DNA from: Couchioplanes caeruleus
GTDB taxonomy: Bacteria; Actinomycetota; Actinomycetes; Mycobacteriales; Micromonosporaceae
Assembly (NCBI RefSeq): GCF_003751945.1
Contig: NZ_RJKL01000001.1
Coordinates: forward strand, 1,674,001 to 1,738,000
DNA length: 64,000 nucleotides
Reading direction: 5' to 3'
Position 1 is the first letter of the stretch; each line of letters begins with the position of its first letter. The position numbers and the translations under genes are program-made. Positions 34,722 through 42,710 of this stretch are shown piece by piece. Below the pieces are notes generated by a model that saw only the letters and a program-made list of their open reading frames with translations, ran no database searches and was not told where the DNA came from.

Positions 34722-35195
34722 ATGACGGCGATGCACCAGTCCGCGAGCCCCCAGCCGCGCGCCATGGTCAGTGCCGGCCGGCTCTGGGCCGGTGGCGGGG
34801 CGACCGCCGTCGTGGCGGCACTCATCGCGATCGTCGGGATCCTGGTCGGTCGCGGCCTGTTCGGCGTCGAGGTCCTCGCCCCGAAGGGCGCGGGCATCTG
34901 GGGCGACGCCAGCACCTTCTGGTACGCCTTCGGCGCGGCGATGCTCAGCCTCGTGGCGACCGGTCTCATGCACCTGCTGCTGCTGTTCACCCCGCGGCCG
35001 ATGCTGTTCTTCGGCTGGGTGATGACGCTGGCGACGGTGGTGGCGATGCTGGCGCCGTTCGTCACCGACAACGACCTGGGTTCCCGGATGTTCACCGCGG
35101 GCCTCAACTTCATCCTCGGCGTCGCCATCGGCTCGCTGGTGGCGGGCTCCGCGCACACGGCCGTCCGCACCGTGCCCGCGCCGCGCCGGTACTGA
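34722..35195 (+). CDS. DUF6069-family membrane protein
   Basis: A 157-aa protein with four membrane helices: AGRLWAGGGATAVVAALIAIVGILVGRGLFGVEVLAP, WYAFGAAMLSLVATGLMHLLL, MLFFGWVMTLATVVAMLAPF and the terminal LNFILGVAIGSLVAG. The RGLFGVxVLAP and AGLNFxLGVAIGSL patterns are those of the DUF6069 family of actinomycetes; function unknown. GAGGAGGGAC precedes the ATG. First gene of a plus-strand run to 37541. Confidence 0.8.
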   Translation: MTAMHQSASPQPRAMVSAGRLWAGGGATAVVAALIAIVGILVGRGLFGVEVLAPKGAGIWGDASTFWYAFGAAMLSLVATGLMHLLLLFTPRPMLFFGWVMTLATVVAMLAPFVTDNDLGSRMFTAGLNFILGVAIGSLVAGSAHTAVRTVPAPRRY

Positions 35196-35211
35196 CAGGA
35201 ACGGACGCGTC

Positions 35212-35652
35212 ATGACACACAGTCAACGACTCCAGGCTGAGGAACCTGAGGTGACGACGGCGTGGCTCGGTTGGGTGGTCTTCATCGGCATCCTCCTGTG
35301 CGCCGCGGGCCTGATCAACGCCGTCCAGGGTCTCGTCGCGGTGTTCGACGACGGCTTCTACCGGGCGTCGACGTCGGCCCTGGTGGTCGACGTCGACTAC
35401 GTGGTGTGGGGATGGGCGTTGCTGATCTTCGGTATCACGCTCCTGTTCGCCGGCGCGGGAGTCGTGCTGGGCTACCGGTGGGCCCGGGTCGTCGGGGTGG
35501 TGGTGGCGTCCATCAACGCCCTGGTGAATCTGGGGTTCGCGACCGCGTACCCGACCTGGACGATCCTCGCGGTGTGCTTCGACGTGTCGGCGATCTATGC
35601 CCTGATCGTCCACGGTGGTGCGGCCAGGGCGCTGCGGGTCGGTCGAAAATGA
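35212..35652 (+). CDS. DUF7144-family membrane protein, copy 3
   Basis: A 146-aa four-helix membrane protein: TAWLGWVVFIGILLCAAGLINAVQG, FDDGFYRAST loop, YVVWGWALLIFGITLLFAG, and YPTWTILAVCFDVSAIYALIVHG. Third paralogue of the family in this window. Its stop overlaps the start of the next gene (ATGA). Function unknown. Confidence 0.87.
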   Translation: MTHSQRLQAEEPEVTTAWLGWVVFIGILLCAAGLINAVQGLVAVFDDGFYRASTSALVVDVDYVVWGWALLIFGITLLFAGAGVVLGYRWARVVGVVVASINALVNLGFATAYPTWTILAVCFDVSAIYALIVHGGAARALRVGRK

Positions 35653-37052
35653 CGGACATGTACGAGCATCCCGCCGCCTCCGACGAGCTCTCGCGGCTGC
35701 GCGCCGAGATCTCCACACTGCACGCCCGGCTCGACACCCGGCAGCGGCGCGCGGCCGCCGTCAGCGCACTGCGCCGGGTCACCGCCGCCGTCCTCGTCGC
35801 TCTCACGGCCTTCGCCCTGGTCGCGAGCGTGGTGGGGGTCTGGGCGGCCACCACCGTGCTCGACACCGACCGCTGGGTCGCGACGGTGGCGCCGCTGCCC
35901 CGGGATCCCCAGATCTCCGCGGCCGTCGCGGAGTACACCACGACCACGATGTTCGAGGCCGTCGACGTGGAGCAGCGGGTCCGTGCGGTCCTCCCCGAGC
36001 AGGCGGCGTTCCTCGCGGCGCCGGCCACGGGCCAGCTTCGCGGCACCGTACGCTCGACCGTCGACGACATCCTCCAAAGCGAGCGCTTCGCCGGCATCTG
36101 GACCGAGCTGAACCGCCGGGCGCACCAGCGCGCCCTCGCCGTCATCGAGGGGACCAGCACCGTCGTGGTCGGCCGGACGGACCGGGTCGAGATCGACCTG
36201 TTACCCCTGATCAACCAGGTGCTCCGGCAACTGAGCGCCCAGTTGCCGGAGCTGTTCGGCAAGCAGCTCTCGCTCCCGGACCTCACCAGCGGTGAGATCC
36301 CCGAGAATCTGCGGGTCCGGGTGCAGGAGGCGCTCGGGGTGACGCTGCCGCAGAACTTCGCGCAGTTCACCGTCTACGACTCCGGGCAGCTCTGGGCCGC
36401 CCAGCAGGCGGTGGCGACGGCCAAACGCGATCTGCTCCTCGGCGTGATCGGCACGGTCGTCCTGCTGGCCCTCGCGCTCCTGGTATCGCCGCACCGCCGG
36501 CGTACGCTGCTGCAACTCGGTCTCTGGCTGGTCGTCGCCGCCGTGGCGGTGACCGCGGCGCTGCGCGTCGTCCGCGCCGAACTGCTCGACAGGGTCCCGG
36601 CCGGCGTCTATCGCGACGGTGTCGCGGCGACCTTCACGAGTGTCTTCGGGCCGCTGCGCACCCGGGGTGTGCAGGTCATCGTGCTGGGCGCCGTGCTGGC
36701 CCTGGTGATGTACCTGATCGGTCCGGGCCGATGGCCGAGGTGGCTGCGCGGTCACGCCGCCGCCGGGCTGCGCGCCGCCTGGCGGGCGACCCGCGCCGGC
36801 GGTCGCGCCCTGGTCACGCGTGGCCCCGGCTGGATTGCCGCCCACCGGGACGCGTTGCGCGTCGGCGGTGTCGTCACGGCCGCCGTGCTCGCATTGCTGA
36901 TGTCCTCCTGGACCTCCCTGCTCGTGGTCGCGCTGGTGCTGGCGGTGTACGAGGTGGGCGTCACGGTGGTCGCCCGGCCGGGCCGGACCGCGACGAGCGC
37001 GGCCGTCCCTGTGGCCGCCCGGCCGGGCGGCGCCGCCACGAGCGCGGGCTGA
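35649..37052 (+). CDS. Multi-pass membrane protein of unknown function
   Basis: A 467-aa protein. Residues 10-35 form a short coiled coil (DELSRLRAEISTLHARLDTRQRR), followed by helix 1 (residues ~45-75), a ~190-residue extracytoplasmic domain with TTTMFEAVDVEQRVRAVLPEQ and LPLINQVLRQLSAQLPELFG, then about four more helices and an Ala/Pro/Arg-rich tail. This topology recurs in actinobacterial integral membrane proteins of unknown role. ATG 35649 overlaps the DUF7144 stop, so the two are translationally coupled and may form a complex. Confidence 0.75.
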   Translation: MTDMYEHPAASDELSRLRAEISTLHARLDTRQRRAAAVSALRRVTAAVLVALTAFALVASVVGVWAATTVLDTDRWVATVAPLPRDPQISAAVAEYTTTTMFEAVDVEQRVRAVLPEQAAFLAAPATGQLRGTVRSTVDDILQSERFAGIWTELNRRAHQRALAVIEGTSTVVVGRTDRVEIDLLPLINQVLRQLSAQLPELFGKQLSLPDLTSGEIPENLRVRVQEALGVTLPQNFAQFTVYDSGQLWAAQQAVATAKRDLLLGVIGTVVLLALALLVSPHRRRTLLQLGLWLVVAAVAVTAALRVVRAELLDRVPAGVYRDGVAATFTSVFGPLRTRGVQVIVLGAVLALVMYLIGPGRWPRWLRGHAAAGLRAAWRATRAGGRALVTRGPGWIAAHRDALRVGGVVTAAVLALLMSSWTSLLVVALVLAVYEVGVTVVARPGRTATSAAVPVAARPGGAATSAG

Positions 37053-37064
37053 GCGGGCGCCGCG

Positions 37065-37541
37065 GTGAGGCCGGCGCACGACGTCGAGGAGGCCACCGCG
37101 GCGGGACTCTACGGGATCATCGTGAGCGCCGCCGTCATGGCCGCCTCGCACGCGCCGACGGCCGGGGCCACCGTGGTGACGGTGGTCGTCACCCTGACGG
37201 TCTACTGGGCCGCCGAGCGTTACGCCCGGATCCTCGCCGAGCGCATCCACGCGGGTCACCGCCCCCGCTGGGACACCATCCGCAGGCAGATGACGACCGG
37301 ATGGGAGATGATCACCGCCTCGCTCCTGCCGCTCGGCGTCCTCGTCGTGGTGTGGCTGACGCGGCGTGACCTGCGCACGGCGGTGGTGTCGGCGCTGGTG
37401 TGCAGCACCGTCCTGCTCTGCCTGGCGGGCTGGCGTATCGGCCGGCAGGGCCGGCTCTCCACGCGGGAACAGCTCGTCTGCACCGTGGTGGCGGGGCTGT
37501 TCGGCGTGGCGATGATCGTCCTGAAGGCGCTGCTCCACTGA
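37065..37541 (+). CDS. Four-helix membrane protein of unknown function
   Basis: A 158-aa protein starting with GTG: AGLYGIIVSAAVMAASH (helix 1), ATVVTVVVTLTVYWAAERYARI (helix 2), a short basic loop HRPRWDTIRRQMTTGWEMI, and two C-terminal helices. The H-x-PRW-x-x-I loop and YWxAERYA motif recur in uncharacterised actinobacterial membrane proteins. Follows the preceding gene by 12 nt; converges on regulator 2 with a 21-nt gap. Confidence 0.75.
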   Translation: MRPAHDVEEATAAGLYGIIVSAAVMAASHAPTAGATVVTVVVTLTVYWAAERYARILAERIHAGHRPRWDTIRRQMTTGWEMITASLLPLGVLVVVWLTRRDLRTAVVSALVCSTVLLCLAGWRIGRQGRLSTREQLVCTVVAGLFGVAMIVLKALLH

Positions 37542-37562
37542 CCCGGCCGTGCCGTCCGCCGC

Positions 37563-40277
37563 TCAGATCAGCCCGTGCTCCCGGGCGTGGGTCACCGCCT
37601 CGCGGCGCCGGGCCACGTTCAGCTTGCGGTAGATCGACCTGAGATGCGCCTTGACGGTGTTGATCGACACGCCGAGCTCTGCGGCGATGTCGCCGGCCGT
37701 CAGCATGGTCGGCAGGTAACTCAGCACCTCCCGCTCCCGCTCGCTGAGTTCTCCGGCCTGGACGGCGGCGTTCTCGCCGGCGCCGGTCGCCGTCATCGCC
37801 TTCAGGACGTCCGACACGAACGCCGTGTTCCGGTACGTCAGCAGACTCTGCCGCCGGACGAGCCTCTCCAGGCGACCGCCCGCCATGGCGACGAACGGTG
37901 CGATCAGGCCCTCGTGCTCGGCCAGGGCGAAGGCACCGGCGAGCGCGGCGGCGGCGCGGAGGCCCTGCCTCCGGGCGTCGGCGATCAGGGCGGTCAGCAC
38001 ATGCGCCTCGACGGTGGTGACCGTCTCGGACAGCGGGGCGGGCGACCCGGCGAGCAACACCTCCGCGCGGGACAGCTCACCCACCGCGAAAGCAGCCCGG
38101 GCCTGGCACACCCGCTCGGCGAAGGTCGGTACGCCGACCCGCGCGTACCGCTCCTCGACCGCCTCGTACGCGCCCGTCCGCAGGTCCACCCGGGACTCGA
38201 TCAGCAGGAGCCACCGGTCGAGGGCGGGTGCCCTGATCCGTGAGCCCTGCTGCCGGCGCGCCTGCGCGAGCACGGCCCGTGCCACACTCGGCTCGCCCCG
38301 CGCCAGCGCCAGTTCGGCCTGACAGCCCAGCCAGGCCAACTGCTGCGCGGCTTCCGGCTCCTGGCAGAGCGCTCGCCGGCCCTGCTGGAGGGCACCCTCC
38401 GCCTGCGCCAGATCCCGGCGCCCGACGTGCACCAGCGTCATGGCCAGATGCGCGGCCACGGTCTGCCACGCGGACCTCCAGCCGCCCCGTTCCGCCAGGT
38501 CGAGGGCGGCCGTGGCGAGGCGGGTGGCTTCCTGGACCGATCCGTACATGATCTCGAGCAGGGCCCGGTGTCCCACCGCGTTGATCTCGACCAGCTCGGT
38601 GCCGGCGGCTCGCGCGGCGGTCGACGCGTTCCACAGGAACCGCTCCGCGAGATCCGTCTGTCCCAGCCAGAACAGCCCGACGCCTTTGAAGGTCAGCGCG
38701 ATCGCCCGATACTGCGCGGCGGCAGGTATCTCGGCGGTGCCGAACCTGCTGAGGGCGGTCAGCAGCCGCGTCGTTTCCGCGACGACCGCCGGCATGTCCC
38801 CGATCGCGCCGTGGACGCCCAGTTCGAGCGCGCGGATCGCCGTCTCGACCGGCGTCCGTTCCTCCTCGGGCCGCCCCTGCAGAAGTCCGCGCGCCGCCAC
38901 CAGACGTTCCGGGATCGCGTCCCAGTCCCCCGCGTCGAACAGCAGCAGTGCCGCGCACACCGTCAACTCCGCCGTCGTCGCCGACTCCGCGGCGGGTATG
39001 CCCCGCAGGGCCCGGACGAGCGCCGCCCCGTCGGACGACAGGATCAGCGGGACGGCCTGCGCGACCACCACACGGCCGACCAGAGGCCAGTCGCCGCCGG
39101 CGGACGCGTGACCGAGTGCCTGGTGGATCGAGCCATGGGCGAGATGCCAGCGTGCCGCCCGGCCGTGCAACTCCGGCACGCGGGGGGCGCATTCCAGGGC
39201 AAGATGATGCCGCAGCACGTCGCGGAGAAGCCGGTGGTAGCGGAACCACAGCGGCCGTGCACCGAGCCGGACGACGAAGTCGCCGGCCAGCTCGAGCTCC
39301 TCGAGGATCCGCCGGCCGTCGTCGTCCAGGGTGATCGCGTCTGCCAGGTCGCCGCAGAGCTGCTCAGAGATGCTCGTGCACAGCAGGAAGCGCAGCGTCC
39401 GCGGCGGTAGCTCGGCGAGGACCTCGTTCGTCAGATACTCGTCGACCGGCCGCACGTCGCCGGCGAATTCGGAGATCCGGTGCGGCCCACCCGGCGCGGT
39501 CAGGAAGTCGGCCGCCATCTGCAGGCCGGCCGGCCATCCTTGGGTGCGCTCGAGAAGCGCGACCACGTCGTTGCCGTCCAGGCGGAGGTCGAGGCGGGTG
39601 AACAACAGCGCTGCCTCCTCGGCGGTGAAGGCGAGATCGACGACCCGGATCTCCCTCAGGCCTCCCGCAAGACGCAGCCGGTACAACGGGAGCGCGGGCT
39701 CTGATCGGCTGATCAGGATGAGATGCAGATTCGGCCACGGACGGTCGATCAGCGTGCCCAATTCGCGAAGAACCTCACCATTTTCGAATTCCTGAAGGTC
39801 GTCGATCACCATGACCGTCGGCGTCGGCAACCGCAGGACGCCGCCGGCCAGGGCGCGAACCCGGGCGGCCGAGCGGACACCGTGCCACTCCTCCGGCGGA
39901 TCACCGTGCGGCACCGCCCCCGCCGCCCGCAACGCCGTCACCACGCCGGACCAGAAGGACTGCACGTCATCGTCGGCGCGATCCGCGGTGAGCCAGGCTA
40001 CCGGGAAGGGCCGGTCGTCCAACCAGGTCGAGACCAGCACGGTCTTTCCCCAGCCGGCGCCGCCACAGACGAGCGTCACGGGAACGTGCAGCGCCGCGTC
40101 GAGCACGCGGCTCAGCCGCGGACGAGGGACGTGCGCCCTGAACATCTGCGGCCGGGTCACCTTCGCCCCATCACCCGGGGTGGGCGCCGAAGGCCCGTGG
40201 CACCGGCGCGGTCGCCGGGTCGGCCGCCCCTGGGTCAGCGAGCCGGTCGCCCGTCCGGCCTTGTCGAAGACTTCCAC
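37563..40277 (-). CDS. MalT-type LuxR-family (LAL) transcriptional regulator 2
   Basis: A 904-aa regulator with the same layout as the one at 22516: Walker A GGAGWGKT (~72-79), Walker B VMVIDDLQEF, long helical sensor region, and C-terminal LuxR HTH (LSEREREVL, GDIAAELGVSINTVKAHLRSIYRKL, to GLI). The final helix region RKLNVARRREAVTHA is close to that of E. coli MalT (QKLGVAHRQDAVQHA). GTG 40277 has GGGGAGGG about 5 nt upstream. A 9-bp inverted repeat lies 28 nt before the start. Confidence 0.9.
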   Translation of the reverse strand: MEVFDKAGRATGSLTQGRPTRRPRRCHGPSAPTPGDGAKVTRPQMFRAHVPRPRLSRVLDAALHVPVTLVCGGAGWGKTVLVSTWLDDRPFPVAWLTADRADDDVQSFWSGVVTALRAAGAVPHGDPPEEWHGVRSAARVRALAGGVLRLPTPTVMVIDDLQEFENGEVLRELGTLIDRPWPNLHLILISRSEPALPLYRLRLAGGLREIRVVDLAFTAEEAALLFTRLDLRLDGNDVVALLERTQGWPAGLQMAADFLTAPGGPHRISEFAGDVRPVDEYLTNEVLAELPPRTLRFLLCTSISEQLCGDLADAITLDDDGRRILEELELAGDFVVRLGARPLWFRYHRLLRDVLRHHLALECAPRVPELHGRAARWHLAHGSIHQALGHASAGGDWPLVGRVVVAQAVPLILSSDGAALVRALRGIPAAESATTAELTVCAALLLFDAGDWDAIPERLVAARGLLQGRPEEERTPVETAIRALELGVHGAIGDMPAVVAETTRLLTALSRFGTAEIPAAAQYRAIALTFKGVGLFWLGQTDLAERFLWNASTAARAAGTELVEINAVGHRALLEIMYGSVQEATRLATAALDLAERGGWRSAWQTVAAHLAMTLVHVGRRDLAQAEGALQQGRRALCQEPEAAQQLAWLGCQAELALARGEPSVARAVLAQARRQQGSRIRAPALDRWLLLIESRVDLRTGAYEAVEERYARVGVPTFAERVCQARAAFAVGELSRAEVLLAGSPAPLSETVTTVEAHVLTALIADARRQGLRAAAALAGAFALAEHEGLIAPFVAMAGGRLERLVRRQSLLTYRNTAFVSDVLKAMTATGAGENAAVQAGELSEREREVLSYLPTMLTAGDIAAELGVSINTVKAHLRSIYRKLNVARRREAVTHAREHGLI

Positions 40278-40305
40278 GCCACCCTCCCCTTCGACAGCAG
40301 CCGGA

Positions 40306-40329
40306 TTCCATCGAAGACCGTCGATGGAA
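40306..40329. promoter_or_regulatory. Perfect 9-bp inverted repeat upstream of regulator 2
   Basis: TTCCATCGA-N6-TCGATGGAA, 28 nt before the GTG of regulator 2. It differs from the GGATGA palindromes (6-nt spacer, GATGGAA arms) but shares the GATGG core. It may be an autoregulatory operator or a promoter-region hairpin. Confidence 0.45.
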
Positions 40330-40469
40330 ACTCATGCTTCAGGGTGCTCCTGGGCTGGTTGCGATCCGCGTCGGCAGAGAACAGCACCGTCCTCGAGAGC
40401 GTGAGGGCCTTCCAGCGAATCACGCCTCCAGCCACGGATCAACGCTGCCACACCGGCGCCGCCGCGCAT

Positions 40470-40488
40470 CTCATCCGCGAAGGAGGAG
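40470..40488. promoter_or_regulatory. MalT-box-like palindrome, site 12
   Basis: CTCATCC-N5-GGAGGAG, 62 nt before the glutamate-cysteine ligase gene and 192 nt from regulator 2. The 273-nt gap 40278-40550 otherwise holds only the inverted repeat at 40306. Confidence 0.55.
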
Positions 40489-40550
40489 GTGTGGTCAACC
40501 GCATCGCACGAGGGTGTTAAGCATCCTCGCCGGGCGCGAAAGGCGGACCG

Positions 40551-41633
40551 ATGTTGACCGTGGGCGTCGAAGAGGAATTCCTGCTGCTGGACCGGACCGG
40601 CGCCGTGGCATCCGCGGCGTCCAAGGTGGCGCGACACGCCGGCTTCGACGGCCGGATCACCCCCGAGTACATGAGCTACCAGCTCGAGACGATGAGCCGC
40701 GTGTGCCGGGGGCTGGACGAGCTGCGCAGCGACCTGGTGGCGCTCCGGCGACGGGCGGCCGCCGGTGCCCGGCAGGCCGGGGTGTGGCTGATCGCGAGCG
40801 GGACACCGCCGTTCCGGGCCGGTCCGCTCGACGCGCTGAGCGACCACGCCCGGTACCGGGCGCTGGCCCGCCAGTTCCCCTCGGCCACCGCCGCGGGCGG
40901 CACCTGCGCCTGCCACGTCCATGTCGGCGTGCCCGATCGCGATCTCGCTGTCGCCGCCACGGTCCGCCTGCGCCCCTGGCTGCCGGCACTGTTGGCCCTC
41001 ACCGTCAACTCGCCCTACACCGCCGACACGGACACCGGCTGGGCCAGCTACCGCTACGTGGCGCAGCGACGCTGGCCGACCTTCCGAGCGCCGGAGTTCT
41101 GGCCGAACGCCCGCCGGTACGACGAGGTCGTGCACTCCCTGGTGACCTGCCGCGCGGCGCTGGACGAGGCGAGTGTGTACTTCCTGGCCCGGCCCTCCGC
41201 GCGGTACCCGACGGTGGAGGTCCGCGTCGCGGACACCTGCCTGACCAGCGAGGACGCCGTCATGTACGCGGGCCTGGTGCGCGCCCTGGTCGCCACGGTG
41301 ATCGAGGACGAGCGGCAGCGTCGGCCCCAGCATCCGGCGCCGCGGATCTCGGTCGACGCCGCCCTGCTCATGGCCGCCCAGCGCGGGACGCGGACCACGT
41401 CCCCGCGCCCTCCGCAGGCGTCGGCGGGCCTCGTCGCCCGACTGCTATCCAAGGTCACGCCCGCTCTGGCCGCCGCCGGAGACCTCCACGAGGTCCGCGC
41501 CTGGGTCTTCCGCCAGCTCCGGGAGGGCACCGGGGCGGATCGGCAACGAAGCCTGTGGTCGCGCGCCGAGTGTCCCGCCGCGTTCGTCATAGCACTCGCC
41601 GGAACCACGGTCCCCTCCGCCCTGTCGGTCTGA
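40551..41633 (+). CDS. YbdK-type carboxylate-amine (glutamate-cysteine) ligase
   Basis: A 360-aa GCS2-family enzyme: GVEEEFLLLD at residues 4-13, SYQLETMSRVC, HVHVGVPD, NSPYTADTDTGWASYR and VEVRVADTCLT. These are the ATP-grasp-like active-site blocks of glutamate-cysteine ligase 2 proteins. Members make gamma-glutamylcysteine slowly or ligate other carboxylates and amines. Since actinomycetes use mycothiol, the substrate may not be cysteine. Followed 6 nt later by a membrane protein gene. Confidence 0.88.
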   Translation: MLTVGVEEEFLLLDRTGAVASAASKVARHAGFDGRITPEYMSYQLETMSRVCRGLDELRSDLVALRRRAAAGARQAGVWLIASGTPPFRAGPLDALSDHARYRALARQFPSATAAGGTCACHVHVGVPDRDLAVAATVRLRPWLPALLALTVNSPYTADTDTGWASYRYVAQRRWPTFRAPEFWPNARRYDEVVHSLVTCRAALDEASVYFLARPSARYPTVEVRVADTCLTSEDAVMYAGLVRALVATVIEDERQRRPQHPAPRISVDAALLMAAQRGTRTTSPRPPQASAGLVARLLSKVTPALAAAGDLHEVRAWVFRQLREGTGADRQRSLWSRAECPAAFVIALAGTTVPSALSV

Positions 41634-41639
41634 ACCGTC

Positions 41640-42068
41640 ATGCCGAGCCTGCTCACCGTCCGCGGCAACGCCGTACAGCCCCTGCTGCTGATGTTCCCCT
41701 TCGGCCTGCTCGCCGTGGCGGTCATCCTGGACGTCTTCCGCGCCCTCGGCGCACCGCATCTGGTCGGCACGCTGGCGTACTGCACCATCGCCGCGGGACT
41801 CGTGGGAGGCGCGATGACGGCGGGTGCCCTGTGGATCGACGCCCTGGCCACCCGTGACCGTACGGCCGGCCCGCAGCGCTTCCTGCTCGACCTCGCCGTA
41901 CTCGTCGTCTTCGCCGTGGTCCTGCTGCTGCGCATGCGTACGCCGGACCGCACGGCACCGACCGGCGTCCTGGTGGTCGAGCTGCTGGGACTGACCATCG
42001 CCGCGGCCGGCGCCTGGTACGGCGCCGGCGCCGTGCGGCCGCGAGCCGAGAGAGGAATGAGCCGATGA
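41640..42068 (+). CDS. DUF2231-like four-helix membrane protein
   Basis: A 142-aa protein with four membrane helices. NAVQPLLLMFPFGLLAVAVILDVFRALG at the N-terminus, AYCTIAAGLVGGAMTAGALWIDALAT in the middle, and VVELLGLTIAAAGAWYGA near the end match the DUF2231 family of membrane proteins of unknown function. It follows the ligase gene by 6 nt and overlaps a tiny gene by 4 nt. Confidence 0.75.
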   Translation: MPSLLTVRGNAVQPLLLMFPFGLLAVAVILDVFRALGAPHLVGTLAYCTIAAGLVGGAMTAGALWIDALATRDRTAGPQRFLLDLAVLVVFAVVLLLRMRTPDRTAPTGVLVVELLGLTIAAAGAWYGAGAVRPRAERGMSR

Positions 42069-42226
42069 CGTACCGTCTCGCTACCGCATGGGGTGTGCTC
42101 CGTGGCCGCTCGTCCAGGCCGGACTACGGGATGCTTCTCGTCCTGCCGTTCCTCGCCGCGGCCGGCGGGGCGCTGCTCGCGCTCGCCGTCGAATCCGCCG
42201 TCGGAGCTCGCCGGACGAGAGAGTAG
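42065..42226 (+). CDS. 53-residue single-helix membrane protein
   Basis: ATG 42065 overlaps the stop of the DUF2231-like gene (ATGA), and AGAGAGGA lies just upstream. The product has a basic N-terminus, a short RPDYGMLLVLPFLAAAGGALLALAV membrane helix and an Arg-rich end. The coupling and reading frame make it a likely real small protein. Its stop codon abuts the 3' end of the tRNA-Asn gene on the other strand. Confidence 0.55.
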   Translation: MTYRLATAWGVLRGRSSRPDYGMLLVLPFLAAAGGALLALAVESAVGARRTRE

Positions 42227-42302
42227 TGGCTCCGGCGGGTGGACTCGAACCACCACCGTACGGATTAACAATCCGCTGCCCTGCCGATTGGGCGACGCCG
42301 GA
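42227..42302 (-). tRNA. tRNA-Asn (GTT)
   Basis: Seven-bp acceptor stem TCCGGCG/CGCCGGA, anticodon loop TTGTTAA with GTT, T-arm GTTCGAGTC, discriminator G and an encoded CCA end. It is the last and only CCA-encoding member of a four-tRNA array read on the minus strand. Confidence 0.9.
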
Positions 42303-42317
42303 TCGGTATTGCGTGCG

Positions 42318-42390
42318 TGTTCCGGCCTGGACTCGAACCAGGGTCCTCCGTCTTGTCGAGGCGGCGCTCTACCAACTGAGCCACCGGAAC
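42318..42390 (-). tRNA. tRNA-like gene, apparent anticodon GAC (Val), degenerate
   Basis: A complete cloverleaf can be drawn: acceptor GTTCCGG/CCGGAAC, D-arm GCTC/GAGC, T-arm CCTGG-TTCGAGT-CCAGG. The anticodon arm has a C-A mismatch and the loop reads TCGACAA, so position 33 is C rather than the near-universal T. By position the anticodon is GAC, but identity is doubtful and it may be non-functional. No encoded CCA. Confidence 0.6.
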
Positions 42391-42393
42391 GCG

Positions 42394-42469
42394 AGCGGGG
42401 ACGGGATTTGAACCACGTGATCTCCGGCTTATGAAACCGGCGAGGACGACCGAACTCCTCTACCCCGCA
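42394..42469 (-). tRNA. tRNA-like gene with CAT anticodon (Met or Ile2), degenerate
   Basis: Anticodon loop TTCATAA with CAT and T33; D-stem GAGG/CCTC intact; anticodon stem CCGGT/GCCGG. The acceptor pairs over only six bases, with a T-T mismatch at 1:72, and the T-stem has a mismatch with an eight-base loop. It does not match initiator features in the anticodon stem. Possibly an elongator tRNA-Met or tRNA-Ile2 relic. Confidence 0.6.
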
Positions 42470-42470
42470 G

Positions 42471-42543
42471 TGCGCCGTGCAGGGCTCGAACCTGCGACAT
42501 GCCGCTTAAGAGGCGGCTGCTCTACCCGCTGAGCTAACGGCGC
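42471..42543 (-). tRNA. tRNA-Lys (CTT)
   Basis: Perfect acceptor GCGCCGT/ACGGCGC, D-arm GCTC/GAGC, anticodon stem GCCGC/GCGGC with loop CTCTTAA (CTT), T-arm GCAGG-TTCGAGC-CCTGC, discriminator A, no encoded CCA. First gene of the array; only 1 nt separates it from the next. The 167-nt gap upstream (42544-42710), which is comparatively AT-rich, shows no gene. Confidence 0.88.
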
Positions 42544-42710
42544 GGGTGGACAAAAAGCATTTCGACCTTTCTCCGGGAACATTCGGCGACGTCGGCGTCG
42601 ACGCAAAGTCTGCATGCGGCTCGCGGGCGACGCCAGCCAATTAACGCCGAGGCATTTCGGTGGCCGTTATTCGGTTGGCGCCACAGCGGTTGCGGCAATA
42701 GCCTGCGGCC

